33,527 nucleotides of DNA from positions 1-33,527 of the forward strand of contig DAOUAE010000001.1 in NCBI GenBank assembly GCA_034433795.1, written 5' to 3'. Below, one piece after another: positions 1 through 8,644 of this stretch. The notes beneath the pieces are model-generated. The model searched no databases. It was not told the DNA's origin and worked only from the letters and a program-made list of their open reading frames with translations. The position numbers were made by a program, and so were the translations under genes. Positions within the stretch are counted from its first letter, which is position 1. The number at the start of each line of letters is the position of its first letter. The stretch comes from DAOUAE01 sp034433795 (GTDB taxonomy: Bacteria; Chloroflexota; UBA6077; FW602-bin22; DAOUAE01).

Positions 1-1216
<1,216 letters not shown>

Positions 1217-1259
1217 GGCTTCCTCCCCCTCGTCTGCGGCAACACCTGCCCGCAATCCT

Positions 1260-1288
1260 ATTATAGCCCAAGGGGCCGGCCATCGCCA
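1260..1288 (-). promoter_or_regulatory. Probable clpC promoter
   Basis: On the minus strand a perfect -10 TATAAT (1265-1260) lies 44 nt upstream of the clpC ATG. A weak -35 (TGGCGA, 1288-1283) sits 17 nt further up. The -35 falls in the loop of the hairpin at 1273-1299. No CIRCE or CtsR-type box is seen. Confidence 0.55.
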
Positions 1289-1299
1289 GAGGCCGGCCC
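1273..1299. repeat. Perfect 9-bp inverted repeat over the clpC -35 region
   Basis: GGGCCGGCC (1273-1281) and GGCCGGCCC (1291-1299) are exact reverse complements around a 9-nt loop. The structure lies between the FMN reductase stop and the clpC -10. It could end the upstream transcript (no T-run follows on the minus strand) or act as an operator, since the putative -35 lies within it. Confidence 0.5.
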
Positions 1300-1374
1300 G
1301 CCGGTGACGGGGCGGACAGCGGAGGCTCTGGGCGCCGGTCCCACGGTCGGGGGCTCGGAGAGGGCGGCACGGCC

Positions 1375-1944
1375 TCACCCTGCTCTCAGGCGATGAGCCC
1401 AGGCGACCAGGGCCGTCACCACGGCGCGGAGACGCTCCCGGACCTCGGGGTCGCGCAGGTTGCCGTCGGCGTCGAAGCGGTCGCGGGCGTTGGCCACCAG
1501 CAGTTCCGGGCGCGGCAGGACGTACGACTCGGTGTAGACGAAGACCTGGCGCAGGGCCAGCTGGGCCCGGACGGTGCCGAACATGCCGGTCGAGGCGCCG
1601 ATGAGCGCCACCGGCTTCTGGCGGAGGGGCGAATCGGCGGGCGGTCGGCCGGCCCAATCGAGGGCGTTTTTGAGGACGCCCGGGATCGAGTAGTTGTACT
1701 CCGGCGTGGCGATCAGGAGGGCGTCGGCCGCCCGGATGCGCTCTTTGAAAAGGCGGACGGGCTCCGGGTCGCCTGCGGCCTCAACATCGGCGTTGTAGAG
1801 GGGGATGGGGGCCAGGTCGAAGATCTCGACCTCGACGCCCGGGGGTGCCACCTCCTGGGCGGCCCGCAGCAGTCCCTTGTTGTACGAGGCCCGGCGGAGA
1901 CTGCCGGCGATGCCCAGGATTCGGAAAGGACGAGCGATCTCCAT
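1375..1944 (-). CDS. NADPH-dependent FMN reductase family protein
   Basis: Flavodoxin-like quinone, azo or chromate reductase family protein of 189 aa, cytoplasmic, transferring electrons from NAD(P)H to FMN and then to a small acceptor. The phosphate-binding loop GSLRRASYNKGLL is at residues 14-26, and the family signature PEYNYSIPGVLKNALDW is at 81-97. A GASTGMFG loop follows near 115. The frame is open from a GTG at 1983. I choose the ATG at 1944 because a GAGGGGAG ribosome site precedes it by 10 nt and because a TATGAT -10 box at 1994-1989 would put the transcript start about where the GTG is. It is an isolated minus-strand gene and the natural substrate cannot be told. Confidence 0.88.
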   Translation of the reverse strand: MEIARPFRILGIAGSLRRASYNKGLLRAAQEVAPPGVEVEIFDLAPIPLYNADVEAAGDPEPVRLFKERIRAADALLIATPEYNYSIPGVLKNALDWAGRPPADSPLRQKPVALIGASTGMFGTVRAQLALRQVFVYTESYVLPRPELLVANARDRFDADGNLRDPEVRERLRAVVTALVAWAHRLRAG

Positions 1945-1988
1945 CGGGACGCGACTCCCCTCACCAAAATCGTCGGCGACCACCGGCG

Positions 1989-1994
1989 ATCATA
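1989..1994 (-). promoter_or_regulatory. Possible -10 box of the FMN reductase gene
   Basis: TATGAT on the minus strand lies 45 nt upstream of the chosen ATG. No convincing -35 was found at 16-18 nt, so this is a weak call. Confidence 0.3.
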
Positions 1995-2063
1995 GCAGAC
2001 CCGAGGCCTCGCCGACTGTCGCGTCTGCGGGAGAGAGCCCGCTGCCTTTCTCGGTCTGACGGT

Positions 2064-2089
2064 GGGCTCCGACCGGGTCGGCCGAGCCC
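2064..2089. terminator. Hairpin after the FAD oxidoreductase gene, possible terminator
   Basis: GGGCTC (2064-2069) pairs with GAGCCC (2084-2089). Inside, CCGAC and GTCGG can extend the stem. It lies just beyond the last gene of the sugar operon. No T-run follows on either strand, so intrinsic termination is doubtful. Confidence 0.35.
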
Positions 2090-2101
2090 GGGTCCCGGGT
2101 G

Positions 2102-3694
2102 TCAGACGGGACGGAGGCGCGGCCAGTCGAGCTCGATGCCCTGGGCCTGGAGCAGGCGCTGGAAGTCTGCCAGATCGGCCGGGTGGTCGCGCACCTGGCG
2201 CGGGGCGAGGCCCCGTCGCAGGCAGTAGGCGGCCAGCGTGCCGGCTGCCTCGCCGATGTTCCACTCCACCGGGTGCAGGCGATAGCAGCCATTGGTGATA
2301 TGGGTGGTGCCGATGTTCTTGCCGGCCGGGAGAAGATTCTCCACGCGGAGGGGCAGGAGAGCGCCCAGCGGGATCTGGAAGGGCAGAGCGCTGATGTCGA
2401 TATAGTTGTCGCCGCCGGTGCTGGGGTGGAGATCGATGCGGTAGCACCCGATCCCCACGCTGTCGAAGAAACGCTCGGCCTCACGGCCACCGCGGGCCTC
2501 GGCCCCGACGTGGAGTTCCGTCACGGTGAAGACGGCGCGAATCCGGCGGGATTCGCGGATATAGGGGTACTTGGCCAGGCCATCGGCCGTGCCGACCAGG
2601 TCGGGGCGCAGGAAAAGACCGGGGTAGCCGACCCCCCCGTCGGGACGGGGGGCCTCGGTCTGGAGCCAGTAGAGAAGACTCAACGACAGCTGCCGGGCCT
2701 CATCCAGCGCCTGAGCGACGATCTCCGGGGGCTTGTCGATGATATTGATGCGGAAGTAATCGTTCTGGGGCCAGTTGACCAGCGTGACCTCATAGGGCAT
2801 CGCTCCTGGCGGATAGTGGTCACGCGCGATGATCCGGCGGTAGCGCCAGAGGCTCTGGCCTGGCGTCGTTTCTTCCTCGGGGAAAAGCACCCGTCGGCGC
2901 GGCTCCAGTGTGATCGGGTGGGGATGGGTCCAGTCGAGCAGGCGGCCGGTCCAGGGTGGACGGACGGCGGGGATATAGTCGCGCCAGCGCTCATACTGGG
3001 CTGGCTTTTCGATAATGTGCTCACGGTGGGGGTCGTAGGCCATAGGGAAGCACCAGGTGATGGCCTGGACGTTCTCCGGCTGGGCGGGTCCAGCGACGGC
3101 GTGAGGCTCGCCGGTCTCGGCCTGGGACTCGGCTCCGGTGACATACTCGACACCGGCGAGGGGAAGAAGGTCGCCCAGTTCGGTGGCATCGAGGATAAAG
3201 GGTGCGCTGATGATCTCCTCGGCACCGGTCTCCCGGTCGCGCAGCCAGACGGCCAGGACGCGGTCGCCACTGGTCTCGACGCGCATCGGCTCCCGTCGCA
3301 GGCGGATCTCCAGGCGCCCGGTGGCCAGGGGATAGGCCAGCATCTGCTGAAGGACGGCCAGTGCGACGCGGGGCTCGTGGCAGAGGCGGGAGACCGAGCC
3401 GAGGCCAGGATTCAGCGTCGGATCCGTTCGGGCCTCGGGGGTCAACGGGTAGTGGTCGCGGTAGTAGCGCCGGACTCCCTCGCGGAACTGTCGGTAGCGG
3501 CGGGTGCAGCCAAACTGTTCGATCCAGGGATGCTCGTCGGGGGGGACGGCCTGGCTGGTGAGCTGACCGCCGATCCAATCGGTGATTTCGGTCAGGATCA
3601 CGCGAAAGCCAAGAGCGGTTGCGGCCATCGCGGCCGCACAGCCGCCAACACCGCCGCCGACAATCAAAATATCGGTCTGAGTCTCGCGTGGCAT
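2102..3694 (-). CDS. FAD-dependent oxidoreductase (FAD_oxidored type)
   Basis: A 530-aa flavoprotein. The N-terminal dinucleotide-binding motif GGGVGG is at residues 13-18, with an acidic residue at the end of the second strand (RVILTE). It is followed by GGQLTSQAVPP, which resembles the PF12831-type oxidoreductases. A C-terminal GKNIGTTHITNGCYRLHPVEWNIG segment resembles the FAD-closing motif of this family. There is no signal peptide, so it is probably cytoplasmic. The start ATG has an AGGAGG site 5-6 nt upstream. It is the last gene of the LacI/ABC operon, 36 nt after the second permease, which suggests oxidation of an imported sugar, polyol or uronate. The substrate is unknown. Confidence 0.85.
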   Translation of the reverse strand: MPRETQTDILIVGGGVGGCAAAMAATALGFRVILTEITDWIGGQLTSQAVPPDEHPWIEQFGCTRRYRQFREGVRRYYRDHYPLTPEARTDPTLNPGLGSVSRLCHEPRVALAVLQQMLAYPLATGRLEIRLRREPMRVETSGDRVLAVWLRDRETGAEEIISAPFILDATELGDLLPLAGVEYVTGAESQAETGEPHAVAGPAQPENVQAITWCFPMAYDPHREHIIEKPAQYERWRDYIPAVRPPWTGRLLDWTHPHPITLEPRRRVLFPEEETTPGQSLWRYRRIIARDHYPPGAMPYEVTLVNWPQNDYFRINIIDKPPEIVAQALDEARQLSLSLLYWLQTEAPRPDGGVGYPGLFLRPDLVGTADGLAKYPYIRESRRIRAVFTVTELHVGAEARGGREAERFFDSVGIGCYRIDLHPSTGGDNYIDISALPFQIPLGALLPLRVENLLPAGKNIGTTHITNGCYRLHPVEWNIGEAAGTLAAYCLRRGLAPRQVRDHPADLADFQRLLQAQGIELDWPRLRPV

Positions 3695-3730
3695 ACAGTC
3701 CTCCTGCGCAGACGGGACGTGTGGGTGGTA

Positions 3731-4582
3731 TCAGCCCTTGAGGCCGCTCATGGCGACCCCACGGATAAAGTAGCGCTGGCCGAAGGCAAAGACAAGGAGC
3801 ACCGGGATGATCATGAGGACCGACATGGCCATCAGGTAATGCACCATCGGCAGTTGGCCGGGCATATTGCGAAAGTAATAGAGGCCGACTGCCAGGGTCC
3901 GCAGTTCAGGGCGGTTGCCCATGTAGATAAGTGGGGCGAGAAAATCGTCCCATGCGCTCTGGAAAGCAAAGATGGCGACAGCGGCCATGGCCGGCTTGGA
4001 AAGCGGGAGAATGATTCTCCACCAGATGCCGAACTCGCTGCAGCCGTCGATGCGAGCCGCATCTGCCAGCTCCTCGGGGATCGTCCGGAAGAACTGGCGG
4101 AACAGGAAAATGTAAAATGGATTGCGAGCAAGAAGCGGCGGAATAATCAAAGGTAGAAAGGTATTAATCCAGCCGAGTTTGGTGTAAATCACAAAGAGAG
4201 GTATAAGCCGGACGATATATGGCATCATCATTGTGCTCAGGAGAAGCATGAAGAAGAAGTCTCGTCCGGGAAAACGGAGGCGAGCGAATCCATAGGCGAC
4301 AAATGAACAGCTGATAAGGCCGCCTATCTCCCAGGCAGCGACGACAATCAATGTATTTCGCAAGTAGAGGGGAATTGGCTGGATCTCAAACAGTTCACGG
4401 TAGTTCCACCAGGCGACGGGATTGGGTATCCACGAAGGCGGATAGACATTCAACTGGTCAAGTGTCTTAAGGGAAGTCGAAATAGTCCAGAGCAGAGGAA
4501 TTAGAGTCAAGATAGAGCCAGGTATTAAAACAGTGTAGACAAGTCCGTGCTGAACGAGTAAGGAGCTAAGACGACGGCTCAT
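3731..4582 (-). CDS. Carbohydrate ABC transporter permease, MalG/UgpE type
   Basis: A 283-aa inner-membrane permease with about six hydrophobic helices. The EAA loop (EELADAARIDG, from residue 170) docks the ATPase. The EAA loop followed by the ILPLSKPA phrase is typical of the CUT1 family. Its ATG overlaps the stop of the upstream permease in an ATGA arrangement, so the two are translationally coupled and form the heterodimeric channel. The DNA here (especially about 4100-4560) is visibly more AT-rich than most of the window. Confidence 0.93.
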   Translation of the reverse strand: MSRRLSSLLVQHGLVYTVLIPGSILTLIPLLWTISTSLKTLDQLNVYPPSWIPNPVAWWNYRELFEIQPIPLYLRNTLIVVAAWEIGGLISCSFVAYGFARLRFPGRDFFFMLLLSTMMMPYIVRLIPLFVIYTKLGWINTFLPLIIPPLLARNPFYIFLFRQFFRTIPEELADAARIDGCSEFGIWWRIILPLSKPAMAAVAIFAFQSAWDDFLAPLIYMGNRPELRTLAVGLYYFRNMPGQLPMVHYLMAMSVLMIIPVLLVFAFGQRYFIRGVAMSGLKG

Positions 4583-5508
4583 TTTCCACCACCGTAGTAG
4601 ACCCAGCGCTCGCTGGTACCAAAGATGATGGCCGTCAGCCCGAGGACCAGTAGAAAAAGGATGACCGCCATCGCAGCGGCGTAGCCCATACGGAAGAAAC
4701 TGAAGGCGTTATTATAGATATGCAACATATAGAAAAGGGTTGCGTTAAGAGGGCCACCACCAGTCATAATAAAGGCGGCGTTGAAAACCTGAAAAGAGGA
4801 AATGATGCCCATGATAAGCGTGAAGAGAATGGTGGGGGTCATTAGCGGGATAGTGATGAACCGGAGTCGCTGCCAGGCGCTGGCCCCATCGATGGCCGCC
4901 GCTTCGTAGAGTTCGCCTGGGATACCCTGAAGCCCGGCAAGGTAGATGACCATGCTGCCACCGATGCCCCAGAGCGACATAAGAATGAGGGCGGGCTTAG
5001 CCCACTCCGGACTGCTCAACCAGCGGATGGGCTCAAGGCCCAGGGCGATGAGCGGCAGGTTCAGAATCCCCCGGCGCGTGTCGAAGATCCAGAGCCAAAC
5101 GATGGAAGCGGCGACTGTCGGGACTACTGCCGGCAGGTAGAAAAGCGTTCGCAAAAGAGCGGTCCCTCTTACTGGCTGGTTGAGTAGCAGAGCCAGCGTG
5201 AACGCGGCCGCGATCCCGAGCGGTACGGCGAAGACGATGTAGAAGACAGTGTTGCCCAGACTGATCCAGAAGAGCGGGTCGCGGGTGAACATCTCCCAGT
5301 AGTTGGCGAGGCCGGCCCAGCGCATCGGACCCACGACCGAGTACTCGGTCAGACTGAAGACGAAGGCCATCACAAGGGGGATCAACTCGAAGAGCAGAAA
5401 GGCGAGAAGCCAGGGGCCGATGAATACGTAGCCGAGAGCGGCCCGGCGGAGCCGGGCCCAGCGTCGGCCCGGCCACACGGCTGAGGCGGTGGCTTGGCCT
5501 TCTCTCAT
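4579..5508 (-). CDS. Carbohydrate ABC transporter permease, MalF/UgpA type
   Basis: A 309-aa inner-membrane permease of the CUT1 family. An N-terminal arginine-rich cytoplasmic tail is followed by six helices and the EAA loop (YEAAAIDGAS, about 201-210), then ITIPLMTP. I start at the ATG at 5508, whose first bases overlap the TGA of the solute-binding protein (ATGA), with a GGTGGAG site upstream. An in-frame ATG at 5526 lies inside the previous gene and is less likely. It pairs with the MalG-type permease. No ATPase gene is present, so a shared MsmK/MalK-like ATPase elsewhere is expected. Confidence 0.93.
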   Translation of the reverse strand: MREGQATASAVWPGRRWARLRRAALGYVFIGPWLLAFLLFELIPLVMAFVFSLTEYSVVGPMRWAGLANYWEMFTRDPLFWISLGNTVFYIVFAVPLGIAAAFTLALLLNQPVRGTALLRTLFYLPAVVPTVAASIVWLWIFDTRRGILNLPLIALGLEPIRWLSSPEWAKPALILMSLWGIGGSMVIYLAGLQGIPGELYEAAAIDGASAWQRLRFITIPLMTPTILFTLIMGIISSFQVFNAAFIMTGGGPLNATLFYMLHIYNNAFSFFRMGYAAAMAVILFLLVLGLTAIIFGTSERWVYYGGGK

Positions 5509-6947
5509 CGCTGCTTGCTCCACCACTCATCCAGCACGCGCTGGGCCTGTTCGGCCGCCTGAGTGAGCGCCTCTTTAGCGGTCTTTCGACGAAAGAAGGC
5601 TTCCTGGACCTGTTGATTGAGCGCCTGGTAAAGTTGTGACTGGACGGGTGTGATTTTCATCGGAATATCGCGGGCCAGCGATTCTTTCACAACGTCCCAG
5701 TAGGGATTGATCTCTTTGTACTTCGGGTTCTCATTGCACTTTTTGAGCGGTGACGGCCGCATCTGTTCGAACATAAAGCGGCAGGCCCCTTGCTCGGTCG
5801 TTGTGATCCACTCGACCAGTAGATAGGCCGCTTCTTCGGTCTCACTATCCAGCCCTTTGGGGATAACATATCCCCAGCCGAACGTCAGCGCGGCGACGCC
5901 GTGGGAAGCGGCTTTGGGATTAGTCCCGTTGTACGGGCGAAGGGCGAGGCCCCACTGAAGATTCGGGGCAAAGTTCTTGATGTGGAAGAAGGCCGAGACA
6001 TTGGTGAACCAGAAGGCGAGGCGGTTCTGGTAAAAAGGAAACTGCCCGGCCTCGCCGGTCGCGGCCTGCCAAAAGTCATTGACGTTTTCCACGCCGCCGT
6101 TGATCTCGTTGGTGAATTTCAGCATCCATTCCAGTGTCTGAACGCCTTCTTCGCTATGGAATGTTACTTTGCGTAAGTCGTCGCTCATAAATGTCCCGTT
6201 ATTGGTGTAGAGCCAGGAGATAAACGCGGTCCCATTCGTGCCAACATCGGCTCCCATGACCTCAATGCCTTTAGCGGGGCTCCGTTTGGTGAGAGTCCGC
6301 GCCGCCTGCTCCAGTTCCTGCCAGGTCTTCGGAGGGCTTTCCGGCTTCAGGCCGGCCTGTTGCAGGAGGGGCGTGTGGACGAACATCAGGCCGGTTTCGC
6401 CGCCGGCCGTTGGCATAGGCATAGAGTAGAGTTCGCCTTTCCACCACATACTTTCGATCTCAGACTGGTAGAACATCTCATTGACGTTCAGGTTTCGGCT
6501 TTTGACATACTTGGTTATTGGGACAATGAGCCCCTCGGCGGCGAACCTGACGATCTCCTCGCGGGTGGCCATGATCACCTGGGGCGGATTGCCGCTGGCC
6601 AGGGCGGTCAAGACCTTCTCCGCCCGCCGGTCCCAGGGCTGGACGACATTGTTGACCGTGATCCACGGATAGGTCTGGCTGAACTGGGCGAGGATCTCAT
6701 CCATCAGCGGTTTGCGCTGAACGCCCCACCAGTTCCAGAACTCCAGCGTCACCTTCCGGCGCTGGCCCGCGGGCTGGCCGACAGGCGCGGCCGCGGGGGT
6801 TGGCGTCGGGGTCGGCGCCGGTTTAGCAGGGGCTGGTGTGGCCGTCGGGGTCGACACTGGTGCTGGTCCACAGGCTGTTAAGATACCCCCAACAAGAAGG
6901 CCGGCGGTAGTTCCCAGAAAACGGCGGCGACCGTAGCGTAGGGTCAT
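5505..6947 (-). CDS. Extracellular solute-binding lipoprotein (family 1), sugar ABC transporter
   Basis: A 480-aa substrate receptor. It starts at the ATG at 6947 with AGGAGG 7 nt upstream; an in-frame start 7 codons earlier lacks this. The N-terminus has a twin-arginine-like GRRRFLG, a hydrophobic stretch and the lipobox LTAC (Cys26), followed by a Pro/Thr/Ala linker typical of surface lipoproteins. The mature part begins VTLEFWNWWG, and the LEFW..W opening is common in CUT1 binding proteins. The protein should be anchored outside the membrane and deliver a sugar or oligosaccharide to the two permeases. It lies 33 nt after the lacI stop in the same operon. Confidence 0.93.
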   Translation of the reverse strand: MTLRYGRRRFLGTTAGLLVGGILTACGPAPVSTPTATPAPAKPAPTPTPTPAAAPVGQPAGQRRKVTLEFWNWWGVQRKPLMDEILAQFSQTYPWITVNNVVQPWDRRAEKVLTALASGNPPQVIMATREEIVRFAAEGLIVPITKYVKSRNLNVNEMFYQSEIESMWWKGELYSMPMPTAGGETGLMFVHTPLLQQAGLKPESPPKTWQELEQAARTLTKRSPAKGIEVMGADVGTNGTAFISWLYTNNGTFMSDDLRKVTFHSEEGVQTLEWMLKFTNEINGGVENVNDFWQAATGEAGQFPFYQNRLAFWFTNVSAFFHIKNFAPNLQWGLALRPYNGTNPKAASHGVAALTFGWGYVIPKGLDSETEEAAYLLVEWITTTEQGACRFMFEQMRPSPLKKCNENPKYKEINPYWDVVKESLARDIPMKITPVQSQLYQALNQQVQEAFFRRKTAKEALTQAAEQAQRVLDEWWSKQR

Positions 6948-6980
6948 GAGAGCGCCTCCTTCACCCAAAATATGCCACCC

Positions 6981-8006
6981 CTACACTGGCGGGGCGGTGC
7001 TCTCGCCAACAACAAACTCGCAAGGTACCCGAATGTGCTGCGGGCTGCAAACACGTCCATTTAATCGGTCAAGGAGCAGGCGCACCGCACACTCACCGAC
7101 CTGAACTCGATTGAGGCGAACGTGCGTAAGAGAAAAGTCGAAAATAAAGGGTGGATCGCTGTCCCCGAGGGAAACGATGGAGAGATCGCGCGGAACCCGT
7201 ATCCCCGCCGATCGCAGGCACGGCAGAAGAGCAGCGATAATCTCCGGGGTGGTGCAGAGAACAGCCGTGATTTTCGATTGGCGCAGCGCGGCCACTAAAG
7301 ATTGCGGCTCGGAGAGAAGCCTCTCCGGGAGAGTGATTAGTAGGCCGTCCGATGTCTCCGCCACAGCTGCCTGACAACCGAACAGACGGTCTTCATAGGA
7401 TTCACGCGCCTGCTCACACCCGACGAACGCGAGCCGTCGGTGGCCGAGGGCGAGCAAATGACGGGTGGCGGTCATGCTGGCCGTGGTGTAGTCGCTGGCT
7501 ACCCAATCAATCGAGCAGCCCGGGACCTCGCGCCGACCGATGTAAACGAAGGGATAGCCTTCCTGAACTAGCCGGCGAAGTTCGTCGCGGTCAGGGCAGG
7601 CTCCCAGAAGGATGGCCCCATCGGCCAGGTGGAGAGTATTCTGGCCATCGACGTAGATCTGGCGTCGATGGCCATGGCGGTGGCGAGTGAAGAGCAGGAC
7701 GTTGTAATCCTGACGACTGGCCTCGCGCTCGATGCCAAGAAGGAACGGCTGGTAAAAGTTTTCCTGTTCATAGGGGAAGTGCGGCTCATAGGTAAAGACA
7801 CCGATGATCTGGTGGCGCCCGCGTGCCAGCATCTGCGCCGCAGGATGCGGGGTGTAGCCGAGCAGGCGCATCGCCTCAAGCACCCGCTGGCGGGTGGCCG
7901 GACTGATCCGATGGCTCAGGCGCCTGTTCAGCACCAGAGAGACTGTGCTCCGGGACGTCCCGGCCAGCTGCGCAACGTCGGCCTGGGTTGGGCGTTTTGC
8001 CGGCAC
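6981..8006 (-). CDS. LacI-family transcriptional regulator
   Basis: A 341-aa repressor of the LacI/GalR family. The N-terminal helix-turn-helix and hinge are clear: PTQADVAQLAGTSRSTVSLV, then RISPATRQRVLEAMRLLGY. They are followed by a periplasmic-binding-protein-like effector domain (HQIIGVFT onward). The frame is open up to 8075, but the upstream part contains the promoter and operator. The GTG at 8006 has a GGGAG site and begins the canonical P-T-x-x-D-V-A sequence, so I start there. It is first in an operon with the ABC transporter and FAD oxidoreductase, and very probably represses itself and all of them until a sugar binds. Confidence 0.92.
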   Translation of the reverse strand: MPAKRPTQADVAQLAGTSRSTVSLVLNRRLSHRISPATRQRVLEAMRLLGYTPHPAAQMLARGRHQIIGVFTYEPHFPYEQENFYQPFLLGIEREASRQDYNVLLFTRHRHGHRRQIYVDGQNTLHLADGAILLGACPDRDELRRLVQEGYPFVYIGRREVPGCSIDWVASDYTTASMTATRHLLALGHRRLAFVGCEQARESYEDRLFGCQAAVAETSDGLLITLPERLLSEPQSLVAALRQSKITAVLCTTPEIIAALLPCLRSAGIRVPRDLSIVSLGDSDPPFIFDFSLTHVRLNRVQVGECAVRLLLDRLNGRVCSPQHIRVPCEFVVGESTAPPV

Positions 8007-8022
8007 CGTGGTCTCCCGTCTT

Positions 8023-8042
8023 TTGCTAACGCGCGTTAGCAA
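8023..8042. promoter_or_regulatory. Perfect 20-bp palindromic LacI-type operator
   Basis: TTGCTAACGCGCGTTAGCAA reads the same on both strands. The central CG pairs with flanking half-sites resembling the GalR/LacI consensus. It spans the predicted transcription start of the lacI promoter and ends 17 nt before the chosen lacI GTG, a typical position for negative autoregulation. Confidence 0.85.
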
Positions 8043-8046
8043 CACC

Positions 8047-8075
8047 AGCATAGCAGCAGCGCACGCCCCTGTCAA
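8047..8075 (-). promoter_or_regulatory. Promoter of the LacI/ABC sugar operon
   Basis: Minus-strand TTGACA (8075-8070), a 17-nt spacer and TATGCT (8052-8047). The start point would fall at about 8040, inside the palindromic operator. Confidence 0.85.
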
Positions 8076-8206
8076 GGGGTCAGACCGAGCGCTCGAAAGC
8101 CGTAGTGGTGTAACAGCAGGCTCTCTCCCCGTCTTTGCGCTTTTGCGTTACCATGGCCTCCAGACATCAGGGTGAGGCGGTCATCGCCTTTATCGGGAGC
8201 AACGCT

Positions 8207-8644
8207 GTGGATCTTTTGCCGTTAACCCCCGCTGACGAGGCTCTGGTCGAGGCGGCGCGGGCGATCATTCGCCAGCATTACGCCTACGGCCGCCACCATG
8301 TCGGCGCCGCTCTGCGGACCCGCCAGGGCCAGGTCTTCACCGCCGTCAACCTCGAGGCCCGGGTGGGCCGGGCGGCCATCTGCGCCGAACCCCTCGCCCT
8401 GGGACAGGCCCTCCTCGCCGGCGCCCGTGATCTCGCCGCCATCGTGGCCGTCCGCCACCCACGCCCCGACGAGCCCGACCAGACGATCCAGGTGGTGCCC
8501 CCCTGCGGGCTCTGCCGCGAGGTTCTCAGCGACCACGCCCCGGACCTGGAAGTCATCCTCGCCGATCAGGGACGGCTCGTCAAATGCCGCCTGCTCGATC
8601 TGCTGCCCTTCAAGTACCGGCGGCCACAGGAGGGCTGGCGATGA
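8207..8644 (+). CDS. Cytidine/blasticidin deaminase-like zinc protein
   Basis: A 145-aa member of the cytidine deaminase fold. The zinc site is complete: C59-A-E61 (ICAEPLAL) and P-C100-G-L-C103 (PPCGLCREVLSD), with E61 as proton shuttle. The usual CDA substrate phrases are only partly kept (HHVGAAL, VNLEARVGRAAI), so the base specificity is uncertain. It could act on cytidine, a modified nucleoside or another amidine. I start at the GTG at 8207 because GGGAG stands 6 nt upstream. An in-frame ATG at 8153 (163 aa) has no visible ribosome site but cannot be ruled out. Its stop overlaps the next start (ATGA), so the two are coupled. Confidence 0.85.
   Translation: MDLLPLTPADEALVEAARAIIRQHYAYGRHHVGAALRTRQGQVFTAVNLEARVGRAAICAEPLALGQALLAGARDLAAIVAVRHPRPDEPDQTIQVVPPCGLCREVLSDHAPDLEVILADQGRLVKCRLLDLLPFKYRRPQEGWR

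Noticed and set aside
2099..4156. A 685-codon plus-strand frame opposite the FAD oxidoreductase and permease
   Set aside because: Antisense shadow. The minus-strand genes have ribosome sites and clear family motifs.
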